Assembly (NCBI GenBank): GCA_022925895.1
Contig: JAKSYS010000013.1
Coordinates: forward strand, 213,354 to 277,353
DNA: 64,000 nt
DNA from: Fragilaria crotonensis
Lineage: Eukaryota > Bacillariophyta > Fragilariophyceae > Fragilariales > Fragilariaceae
Direction of reading: 5' to 3'
A program made the translations under genes and the position numbers. The notes beneath the pieces are model-generated. The model had not been told where the DNA came from. It saw nothing but the letters and a program-made list of their open reading frames with translations, and did not search any database. Below, piece by piece: positions 11,427 to 21,415 of this stretch. Position 1 is the first letter of the stretch, and each line of letters opens with the position of its first letter.

Positions 11427-13252
11427 ATGAGTAATTCTACAACAATATCCAACGAAATGAAATTGATTGAGAACGCCAGGGATGGTCATCTTCTCGAGGT
11501 TACGAACCTCCTGCGTAGAGGGACAAACGTGAATGCTACAGATGAGAATGGCAACACAGCTCTTATCTTGGCAAGCACAAATGGTCTCTTGGATGTGGTT
11601 CGTGCCTTATTGGACCACGACGACATTGATGTGAATATCGAGGATAGTGATGACAACACTGCTCTTATCTATGCCAGCATATATGAGCATTTGGAAGTGG
11701 TTCGAGCTTTGTTGGATCATGACGGGGTGGATGTGAATGTCAAGAATAGTGACGGCGAGACATCTCTCATCATTGCAAGTACACACGGCTATTTGGATGT
11801 GGTTCGTGCTTTATTGGATCATGAAGAGGTGGATGTGAATATCACGAATGATGATGGCGAGACATCTCTAATCATTGCAAGTACACACGGCTATTTAGAA
11901 GTGGTTCGTGCTTTGTTGGATCATGCTGAGGTAGATGTGAATATCAAGGATGATTATGGCTGGACAGCCCTCATCTGGGCTAGTGACAACGGCCATGTGG
12001 ACGTGGCTCGTGATTTGTTGAATTACGATGGGGTGGATGTGAATATTCAGGATGAGTGGCTGGACAGCTCTCATTTGGGCCAGCGAAATGGCCATGCGGA
12101 AGTGGTTCGTGCTTTATTGGATTACGAAGGGGTGGATGTGAATGTCAAGAGAAATGATGGTGACGCAGCTCTTATCCGCGCCAGCGTGAATGACCATGTG
12201 GAAGCGGTGTGCGCTCTATTGGATCACGATGAGGTGGACGTGAATATCACGCATCATGATGGTTGCTCGGCTCTCATGTTGGCAAGTAGTTTCGGTCACT
12301 TCGAAGTGGTTCGTGCTTTACTGAATCACGAATTATAGATGTGAACATCACCAATGATCATTGCAACACAGCTGTGAACAATGCAAGCGAATACGGCCAT
12401 TTGGAAGTTGTTCGTGCTCTATTGAATCACAAAGGCACGAATGTGAATGTAAGGGATCGTGATGGCGACACAGCTCTCATCTTGGCAAGCAGAAGGGGGC
12501 ATTTGGAAGTGGCTCGTGTTTTGTTGAATCACGAGGGGCTGGATGTGAATGTCAAGGATAACGATGGCAACACAGCTCTCATCAACGCAAGCCATCATGG
12601 TCATTCGGAAGTTGTTCGTCTTTTATTGAATCATGATGGCGTGGATGAGACTATCGAGAATACAGGGGGCAACAGTGCTCTCATCTGCGAAAGTAAGAAG
12701 GGCAATGTGGACGTCGTTCCAGCCTTCTTGAAACACGAGCCTGTGGATTTGAATATCCAGAATAATGATGGTTGGACAGCCCTCATCTCTGCAAGCTATC
12801 ATGGCTATTCGGAAGTGGTCTGTGTTTTATTGAATCACGCTGACGTTGATGTGAACATCAAAAGTAATGATGGCAACTCAGGTCTCGCCTGCGCAAGCTA
12901 TAATGGCCGTTTGGAAGTGGTTCGAGCTCTTGTAAATCACGAGAAAGTGGATGCAAACATCAGGGATGATTACGGCTGGACAGCTCTCATCAAGGCAAGC
13001 AGCTTAGGCCGATTTGAAGTGGTTCGTGAGTTATTGAGTCACGAAGGAGTGGATGCGAATATCAAGGATAAAGAGGGTAGGACAGCTCTCATCGTGGCAA
13101 GCACTTATGGCAATTTGGAAGTGGTTCGTGCATTCTTGAACCAAGAAGGTGTGGATGCGAGTATCAAGGATAAAAAGGGCGAAACGGCTCTTGATAAGGC
13201 TCGCCAGAAGAAAAATGTTGCGGTTTCTCGTCTTTTGGAAGACTATGCATGA
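11427..13252 (+). CDS. Ankyrin-repeat protein, frame interrupted by small indels
   Basis: The start is ATG 11427. The product is an almost pure array of about 18 ankyrin repeats of 33 residues, with a consensus of GxTALIxAS-x-xGHxEVVRALLxHxxVDVNI, ending in a capping repeat and a stop at 13252. No signal peptide or membrane helix is visible, so a cytosolic or nuclear scaffold role is likely. There are three frame problems: a 2-base loss near 12055 and a 1-base loss near 12087, which cancel (the intervening bases read GWTALIWAS in the next frame), and a 1-base loss near 12336 that creates a stop. Reading resumes in another frame at 12341. The gene is either mildly decayed or affected by sequence errors. 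The high repeat identity suggests recent internal expansion. Confidence 0.75.
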
Positions 13253-14603
13253 TTGCAGAGACAGGACGCTCCACAGGTTGCCAAATGGATTGGGCCGGTC
13301 CTGCATTGATGTAGGCGCTTCTGTTAGCCTACCCGTTTTAGAAGTGCCCGAATCTCGACTGCCAGACTCCCCGTTCGATATGAAAGACCTGAGAAATTCC
13401 ACGAAACGGTTTGCGAACGTGATGCAAAGATACAGAGTCGTCTTCACCTATGCACACTCGGGTTGACCAAGACGCAAGCCAATTGAGATCGAGTTCCCTC
13501 GAAGATTGATTGTGGTGATGGGATCCTGGCTGGACTTGTGTAGTCAGGTACTCGAAACGCTTGACACCGATTCGATGAAGACTTTTCTAGATTCTGAGTC
13601 CAACGAAGCATCGAAGCATCGAAGCATCGAAAATACCATAGAGAAAAACACCGTGTTCAGGATACACAAGCGGGAGAAATTTCACAGTTTATAATTGAAA
13701 GTGCGGAGTAAACGACTTACTACCTGGTAGCAGACGCTGTACAGGCCTTCGACGTCTTGGATGACGCTGCCGAATGCTCCTTCGATTTCATCATAATACG
13801 CAAAGGAGGAAACGATCCGGTTGCGCGAATCTGCAGACGAGGTGATGCGAAGAGACATGACGCAGTTGCGATGCGCGGCGAAGCTTGAGAGAGAACGGTG
13901 CTTCTATAATAATCGGCACTTGTCTTCGACCGGCTGTACTAGGTATCATAGCCACGATTGTACGACGAGGGCCTGGCACAGAGTTACCTACCGACAATGA
14001 GATGAGGAGTTTCTTGGCAGAGTTGGGGGCACATCTACGTTTAGATACGTTCTCGACCGTGGCGTAGGTGGCCTTATCGGTTGCTGGGTACAAGTACCAG
14101 GTACAATCTCCACGTTTGTTGTTGTGACAGTCAGATCCAATTCTCCCAAACCGCACGTAGGCACTCGTTGTCCACTCGGATGTTGACATTTCATTCATGA
14201 TGGAATCCAACCACGTATAACTTATACACTGCATTACATACACTAAGATACAACAATATTGTGATATCCGTGTCGCGTCTCCGTAGTATTGCCATCTCCA
14301 TTTCAACCATGTTCAATACGATCAGGAATTCGAAAGCTCCATGGCGTCCGTGTTGCCTGTTCAGGTTGAATGTATTGGTGCAGGTCTGTTGTTCCGGGAG
14401 TCGGGATTGGGGAACCAACGATAGCCGATCATGCCTGCTGATTCTGTTTCGTTCCTGGTGCTTGCAGTGTCCTAATAATAGAACGGCATTTGTTTCAGAC
14501 TGGATACTGGGTAACTTATTCCCTTCAATGATAAAACCAAGAATTTTTAGTCTAATACTATCTACGTAGTATGAACTAGAACCTGTTAGTGCAGTTGGAA
14601 CTC
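13253..14603. other. Intergenic, no supported gene
   Basis: Only short frames are seen. The minus-strand frame at 13791-14306 (171 codons) has no recognisable domain and no conserved neighbour. Confidence 0.4.
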
Positions 14604-15646
14604 TCAAGTACGTGTTTCAGACACCCAGTTGGTGAGCGCGTATCGATCCACTGACGATGGCAACACCATGTGCTCCACCAGGTCGCTTTGAAAAATGACC
14701 AGAGTTCCTCCTTTCGGGACAATATCGAATGACTCCTCCCGATCCTTTGGATTCGCCCAACATCGCAGCATTCCTCCATCGGACTCTTGTCGATCTGGCT
14801 CGTTCAGATATAAAATGACTGTCGTGACTCGTTGTCGATAGTCCGAGAGGCGCCACCATTCCAAAAGACCCAACTCGGACAGTGTCGACGCAGGCATCCG
14901 TGTCGCGAGTACGACGCTTTGGAATCCCCTGGATACAGTGCCAATTGACAGGGTCGAGGAACCACCACGTGACGATGCTGAGCTGGATGAGACAATGTTG
15001 CAGTTGTTGTTGTCGGAGTTGTAGATGAAGCCGTATTGACGCCATTGCCATGGTATCCAGAGTCTTGTAATGCCTGTTCGACCCCGCGAATAAAGCGAAC
15101 GCAGTACATCAAGTGTTCACTGCAATGTCATCATTTGTATCATCGACGACACCATTTGTTCTTATTGCGCTACTACTACTACTTGTAGTACTACTACTCT
15201 TCATGTTTGTGTTGACCTCATCTTGAATCCAAAGGATACAATCCTGTCTGACATCGTCATCATTCCCACTTGTTTCCATGACAAGATGTTTCTGTTTTAT
15301 ATAATTCTCATTCCACGTCGTGCCGCATACTTGTTCCTTGATAGTGCCGCAGGCAGTACAACAATCCCTCGTTGTTGTAGTTCCTTGACATGATGAGGTT
15401 GAATGAGTGTACTCGTTTGTTGACAACGACAGTGATGAGGAATGTCGACATTGTCAGGATGTAGATCCGTCCGATGGTAGGCTCCACAAGTAGTCCAACA
15501 AGACCGGCACAAATGGCAAGTGCCATGATTGTATCAGGAGATGGTGGTGCTGTTGTACTTGTTGTTGTTTTTGTTGTTGTGGATGTTTGTCGTGGTAGTT
15601 GTAGTCGTTGCTTGTTGGTTTGTATGTGACCCGTGGCAGAGGACAA
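14604..15646 (-). pseudogene. Prolyl 4-hydroxylase-like 2OG-Fe(II) dioxygenase, multiply frame-broken
   Basis: Reading the minus strand, pieces of one protein lie in changing frames. First comes a Thr-rich stretch and a membrane segment (about 15540-15430), then a piece containing QQRGIVVLPAALS, then VRQDCILWIQDE (about 15230), then YCVRFIRGVEQAL, then LALYPGDSKASYSRH, and finally an intact C-terminal piece from 14897 to 14604. That last piece has VILYLNE, a GGTLVIF strand, the distal iron ligand His in EHMVLP and the 2-oxoglutarate Arg in DRYALTNW. The family's HxD iron motif falls exactly at a frame change: the His is in one frame and the Asp two bases later in another. At least four frame changes are needed to read it through. 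The original would have been a membrane-anchored P4H, as is common in algae. Confidence 0.65.
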
Positions 15647-16119
15647 AAGTCGTTGCCACTTGAATATATTGACTTCCTTTGTTCTGGAACGAGAGGCAGG
15701 GTTGTGAGAGAGAGGGAGGCGGAGGGACAGATCAAGTTAGTCTTGCTTCAGGATCACTTCACACTTCAGTTACACCAGGAATTTAAGAACTTCAAAGTAC
15801 ACGTAGCTCAAGTTGAGGTGAGTTGCGCAAGAGTGTGCAAGACGAGAGTGGGGTGGACTTTTTTCCGTGTCTGGGGCAGCTGTGATTTTGTGTTTTGTGA
15901 GGCCAGTGCGCGTTTGCGTATGGCTGGATTCACGAACAGGATTCGCGAGGTAGAGCTCTACGTACTAGTACCACGATTTTTTTAATGCGTGCGCATCGAA
16001 AATAGATTTATGCGTCGAATCACTTGCTTCTCAACCCCATTGACCTTGACAGTCCATACCTTCACCAATTCTTGATATTCCGTGGAGCTTCTTGAAGATA
16101 TTTCATCTCCTTGTTCATC

Positions 16120-16500
16120 ATGAGTGAAAACACGCTGAAGCTCCACAGAAATCGGATCAGGTATCAGTTCGTTAGAAGTAGTTTCAACGCTGTTTTGCAA
16201 GATTCACGACTTCATGAAGTTTGGTGGCAAGCGGACACATTGCTGGATGAAATCAATACAAGGTGCCAGCTTCAAGATGATTTGAAGGTGAAAAAGTCAG
16301 AGCTTCTACGTGTTGTGGGAAAGGAGTACCATGAGAAGTCCATTGAGGGTAACATCTTTGTCGGTGGTGGCGGCGAACAACTGAAGCTTTTTCGACACGA
16401 CTTCAAAGCAAGGGAAGACGGAAAGCAACAGAAGTACAATTTCTTTCAGGTTTCTGTAAAGGATGTCCCCAATCCTACCCGACCGCATCCAATTCAGTAG
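16120..16500 (+). CDS. Short ORF at the 5' side of a DDE transposon remnant
   Basis: The frame from ATG 16120 encodes about 126 residues, is rich in charged residues and has no recognisable domain. It lies about 100 nt upstream of the transposase frame in the same direction. It could be the first exon of the transposase gene, with the intervening 16501-16605 as an intron, or a second element-encoded ORF. There is no independent evidence that it is expressed. Confidence 0.3.
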   Translation: MSENTLKLHRNRIRYQFVRSSFNAVLQDSRLHEVWWQADTLLDEINTRCQLQDDLKVKKSELLRVVGKEYHEKSIEGNIFVGGGGEQLKLFRHDFKAREDGKQQKYNFFQVSVKDVPNPTRPHPIQ

Positions 16501-16605
16501 CTTGAAAGAGCAAAATGCCTCACACCTGCTGCCTCCAAGGACTCGTCAACATGTTGACTTCACCACATCATCCTCCTCGCAATTTTTTCGGCTGTTCCTG
16601 GACCT

Positions 16606-19185
16606 GTGAATACTAAGAAGCGTAAGCTTGCTTCTGACCAAGCAAACGAAACTCAGATAGAGGAAACAACCCCTACTAGTTCCTTGTTGATCCTCACCGC
16701 TCAAGAACCGTCGCTGCAATTATCCTCGTATTGGGAATCTGGCGATTCCAGAAAGCTCTTCGCACCAAAGTTGTATTATGGCACTGATTGCGATGTTCGG
16801 AAAGCTGTCATGGATCGAATTGAAAAATTGGAGATGGTTAACAGTATTGCTGCAGATTGGAGGACACTTGTAGATGGTGGCGATCAAGAGGATTTGTGTT
16901 CAGAACACGACATCTTTATGATCAGGCATCGGAGCATGTACCTTGCATGTGCCTTGCGAAAATTTGTCGACGAGGCGAGCAAAACATCGAGGTGGACATG
17001 GCAGCAATGTATCGAGTACTCAATTGGATTGATGAATGATGTCGGAGTTGAAAGCTACTCCCATTGGCGACCACTGGCAAGGTGGCACAGACGACTGGCC
17101 TACAGCCCGAAAGGCACCTTTATCAAATCACCTGTACCCAAAAATTGCTTGCCACCGTTCTTTATCGAGAATCCAGACGCAATGGATGCTTTCAGGAAAC
17201 ATGGAGTAAGCATTCTGAAAGAACTGTCGGTGGAAAGAATGCACACGTACGTGCTTGAAACATTGATTCCAACGATGATGGCAAGAGTTGAGCGAGGCAT
17301 CGAGGAGACTTCTGACAATTCGCAAGAAAATGACCTTGTTACACCGCCAGTGCTGGAGCTATCGCAAGAGACGAAGAGCTTCCTTCAAAGTTACCGTTTA
17401 TCTAAGATATCCATTGCCACAGTTGTTCGATGGATGCATGCCACGGGTTTCAGATACAAAAACCGCAGCAAGCATTATTTTGTTGATGGACACGAGAAGG
17501 CGGAAACACTTGCTTATCGGCCTGTCTTCACAAAGCGATACATCGCTCATGAAGTTCAAGCTCATCGGTGGGTTCAGCTTAGTCTTGTAGCTTCTAAAAT
17601 TCTAGAGGCACAAGATTCGGTTGCAAAAACTGTGGCTATCATTACGTAGATCCTATCAGTAATGTTGAGATGGTGGAATATCACGTTGACGCCATTTCGA
17701 GTGAAGCAGTGGCGGATATAGTAGGGACGGCGTTCTTTGGAGCACACTTAAGCATACGACGGGACACAAGCAAGCCAATAGTCATCTTTGTCGGGCAGGA
17801 CGAGGCCATCTTTAAGCAGTTCTCGTTTCTTTCAAAGATGTGGACAGGTCCCAAAGGCGAGCGTCCTCTCCTCCCCAAGGATGAAGGAGCGGGGTGATGA
17901 TATCATCATTTATCTGCAGGGAATATGGTTTGATCCAAGAATTAGATCAAAACACACTAGACTCGGTGAACGAGATACGGCAAGGAACGAGATATGCCGA
18001 TGAAGAAGCAGCAATGGAAGTCTTAGGCTCTTCCCTTAAGCCCCTTCTATTAGCTGGCAAGTCGCCATTCCTAACATACTTCGACTACGGGGAAAACAAA
18101 GAGGGCTACTGGGATTATAATCACATGGTGCTACAGTTCGAAGATGTCGTTGATTGTCTAAAGGTTATGCATCCACAGGTCCATTTTGTATTTCTATTCG
18201 ATCATTCATCAGGACACGCAAAGCAGCGCCCCGATGGTCTCAATGCAGCTAAAATGAATAGATCATTTGGTGGAAAATGCCCAGTCATGCACCCGACTGT
18301 CATTGAAAGGGAATCCGGCTTCCTCGGTCCATATGCACGTATCCTGGAGCCCGGCCAAACTCAGCGATTGACATTTACCGAAGTTGATGTTGGACCTTTC
18401 TGGATGATACCAAACGAACGCATTCTCAGTCGCCTTGATCAAGTCGATGGCGATCCGTCAAATGTCTCAAGAAACAAATCCGAATTAATCCTCGAACTAC
18501 GTCGTCAAGGCATTAACACCAAAGGAAAGAACAAAAGAACTGATCGCTATTTGTATCGACAAAAATATCCCGATCAATCGCGAAGTTCCTAAAATAAAGG
18601 AAGGTTGTGGGAAAGGCAAAGGGTTTGCTTCAGGTGTTGTGGGAGCGAGGATATATTGATATGAACAAGCTGTCAAGCTATACACTTACCGGCAGGAAGG
18701 ATGAGCTCGGAAACGTGGACTTGAGCTTGAGTTTGCGCCATCTAATGGCGATGTGTTCTGATTTCTTGAACGAAGAAAGCATGATGGAGCATGTCGGAGC
18801 AAAAATTGGCGTGGAAGTCATGCTAACCCCCAAGTGTCATGCCGAAATAGCAGGTGAAGGCGTTGAGTACATGTGGGCATGCAGCAAAGGTGCATACCGC
18901 AATCTCACCTTAAAAGAAAAGAAAGGGAAGGAAAATTTCATGGCAGGCGTTAGATATTCTTTGTCGGAGAAAGTCCTTTCAATTGAACGCATTCGAAAAT
19001 TTGCGAAACGAGCTCGTCAATATCTTCTTGCTTACCACGCCATTGATAGCGGGCAAGTCAGTGCTGAAATACAGCAAGACTGTGCAAAGTATGGTCCTGT
19101 TGCATTGGAGAAACTGCTTCGGGAGTTCAAAACACATCGATGTGTAATGGACTTCGATTTCAAGTTTGTGATGAATCCAGATTAG
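16606..19185 (+). pseudogene. DDE-superfamily transposase, broken into four frames
   Basis: Four consecutive frames (about 16606-17605, 17607-17890, 17894-18592, 18607-19185) make one transposase of about 850 residues. The N-terminal part has a basic KKRK stretch and a helix-turn-helix-like region before SIATVVRWMHATGF and YFVDGHE. The catalytic core shows a first Asp in FVGQDEAIFKQ, a second Asp in FLFDHSSGHAKQRPDG, and the Glu region PKCHAEIAGEGVEYMW, which matches the Tc1-like PxxNxIExxW layout used by a eukaryotic DDE endonuclease group known from fungi and algae. Frame changes fall near 17600, 17893 and 18600. The first frame has no ATG at its start (GTG at 16606), so an upstream exon is likely. 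No terminal inverted repeats were found by eye. Confidence 0.7.
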
Positions 19186-19677
19186 AAACCTCGATCCATT
19201 TGCGTTTGCGTAGACTTAGTATACTTTCTACGTCTGAACAAAAACATTGAATACTACGACCTACGTGGTGGGGCTACCTCGTGTACCCAGAATATGCATC
19301 CAGCCATAGGCAGCCACAGCAATGGACTCAAAGTCCGAATACCGTGTAACCGCCAAAAACCAATTATGACCAGCGACTACTGCATAATACTACTATATTA
19401 CTTGAAGACTGAGTTCTGAGTTCTGAGTGCTGAGTACTAGTACCTTGTACAGTACCTTCTACTGTACCTTGTACTACTACGACACTACCGGTAGTTGTAC
19501 GACGCCCTTTTATGCATAGTGGGCCCAATACCCAATCGACGGAGCATGACAAGCATGTACTGTACTACATATACAGTAGTAGTAAAAAATTAATACAGAT
19601 ACTAACAACTGCTATATTTGTTAGAGTCTTAAACTGAGAGAGTCGAACTGCGCAGTGTTTATCTAGAACAGCATCAC
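19186..19677. other. Intergenic, GTAC-rich, no gene
   Basis: A spacer between the transposase remnant and the convergent membrane-protein gene. It contains many TACTAGTAC and TACCTTGTAC-type words (19380-19580) and no convincing frame. Confidence 0.5.
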
Positions 19678-20574
19678 TCAGTATTGCAACTTCTCAGATG
19701 GCTCATACTCGTAAATATCCGGAGGAGCCGTGGGAACAACTGCAATCGTCGGTAGGACTGCTGCCGGCGTAACTCCTTTCGAAATGTCCTCTTCGTCATA
19801 CGTTGTTGTTGTAGTTGTAGTTGGAAGAGAAGTTGGCGTTGTTACAGTTGGTACTGCCGGAGCGACATTGCTACACCTACAGCAGCATAACATGAGCTGC
19901 CGTGGCGGGTTGCATGTTTTGCGATGAAGGTGTCGCGAGGCATGACATATACGTCGAATGTACTGATGCCAGTTGCATGCCGCGAGGTGACCACCAAAAA
20001 TGATGATGAATATAAATGCTGACCCCGCGAGAAATTCTGCAACAAGAACGGATGTCATCAAGAGAATGGAATCCACCATGGCGAAAATGTAATACAGGAT
20101 ACGAAGGCACCGTATGTATTTCGACATGTGGAAAAGGGCGGCCGAGATGAAATAGATGCAGGTGGCAATGATCTCAATGGCGTTGACCGCCAGAAAGGCA
20201 GCAAGAGCCAAGGAGGCACCAGTTATCATGACAACGGGACTGCAGACCTGGCAGAAGTGGGGTTTTCGGTATTCCTCGGTTCCGGCAGAGGGACCTTGGG
20301 CTTTGTCATCGACTGGAATGCCAACCGCGGAAGGCATACCAGGTTTAAAGTCTTCATAGGCAGTCCACCATGGATTACCTGGGATGAGAAAGCGCGTATC
20401 GATCGTCACAGATGCGTTCTCAGGATGTAATGTTGAAATCCATGTCACGTAGGAAGAATTTGGGTTCGCATCCATGTGGCTGGCGAGGTGCTCGCGAATC
20501 AAGGTCGTTCCCTGCTCCACGGCCTGGGCGGCTTGCGCACGAGCTTCTTCGTCTGAGTGTGTAGTGCTCATCAT
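19678..20574 (-). CDS. Unknown multi-pass membrane protein with Thr/Pro-rich tail
   Basis: A single-exon protein of 298 residues (or 297 from the second of two adjacent Met codons). Residues 1-110 are soluble, with a TLHPENASVTID segment and an NPWWTAYEDF motif. Hydrophobic segments lie at about 113-148 (probably two helices) and about 158-198 (two more). A basic, His/Cys-rich stretch at 203-233 includes CCCRC. The last 65 residues are Thr/Pro-rich and end in EPSEKLQY. I recognise no family. A clean uninterrupted frame with coherent topology supports a real gene. The C-terminal Tyr/Pro motifs could be cytosolic sorting signals, which is a guess. Confidence 0.65.
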   Translation of the reverse strand: MMSTTHSDEEARAQAAQAVEQGTTLIREHLASHMDANPNSSYVTWISTLHPENASVTIDTRFLIPGNPWWTAYEDFKPGMPSAVGIPVDDKAQGPSAGTEEYRKPHFCQVCSPVVMITGASLALAAFLAVNAIEIIATCIYFISAALFHMSKYIRCLRILYYIFAMVDSILLMTSVLVAEFLAGSAFIFIIIFGGHLAACNWHQYIRRICHASRHLHRKTCNPPRQLMLCCCRCSNVAPAVPTVTTPTSLPTTTTTTTYDEEDISKGVTPAAVLPTIAVVPTAPPDIYEYEPSEKLQY

Positions 20575-21415
20575 GGAGGCACACGAAGGATCGTCACCAG
20601 GGAGTGGTCTTTATGGTCCTAATAAATGAGAGACGTATTCAAGGAACGTTTTTGTCAAAAGGGTGAGACGACGGATGTTCTCTGAACAGAGTCTTTATAT
20701 GCACTTCATTTTGTATTCATATATATATATACAACATGGAATTTCGGGGATTATACAATTAACTCGTGGCCTCCCTTTCTATCGGAAAGAGCGCGAACAA
20801 AGCATTCGTTGATGATTTGTGCTGTATGTCATACTACCAGGTACCTTGTACCTCGTACTACTAGTAGTAGCGGTATTGTACTTGAACCTGGTACATCGGA
20901 GTCCAACTGTGTGCTTCTATTCCGGAGCGTACTTGTACGGTAGAATGTACAATGCTGTAGTATTCAAATACTCGAGTATGTGACTTCACCTTTCATTTTC
21001 AGTCATGACACCACCGAAAGTGCAACATGTTATATAGATATATTCATATCTGTAATCTGTACAGTGTACAGTAGTCTCTCTACTACCGGTAGTGGAGCGG
21101 TGGAGTACTTGTATTGCACTACCATTCGTCCTAAGTATTGACACGCTGCAGTACTGTCGTACTGGCAGTTGCGTACCTTTCGTCCTAAGTACTGAAACGC
21201 TGCAGTACTGTCGTACTGGCAATACGGAATACGGTGCAATAGTACTCCGAGTACGGGGTACAGTAACGAACGTAACACAGTACTTGTACTACCGGTAGAG
21301 AACAGATTGTTGAGATGGCAGCATCGGACATTGGTGATTGTGAGGCCTCCTCATTAAACTGTAGTCTATAGCACTGTCAATAGAGTATTGTAAATCAGTG
21401 GAAACATCGCACGTA
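20575..21415. other. Intergenic, rich in GTAC and ACCGGT words
   Basis: A spacer between two minus-strand genes. 20830-21300 is dense in short words such as AGTAC, GTACC and TACCGGTA. A stretch of about 40 bp (TCGTCCTAAGTA-TGA-ACGCTGCAGTACTGTCGTACTGGCA) appears twice in direct orientation at about 21127-21168 and 21179-21221. No gene is supported. Confidence 0.5.

Noticed and set aside
13791-14306. 171-codon minus-strand ORF
   Set aside because: Random-looking composition with no motif, and several overlapping frames of similar length.
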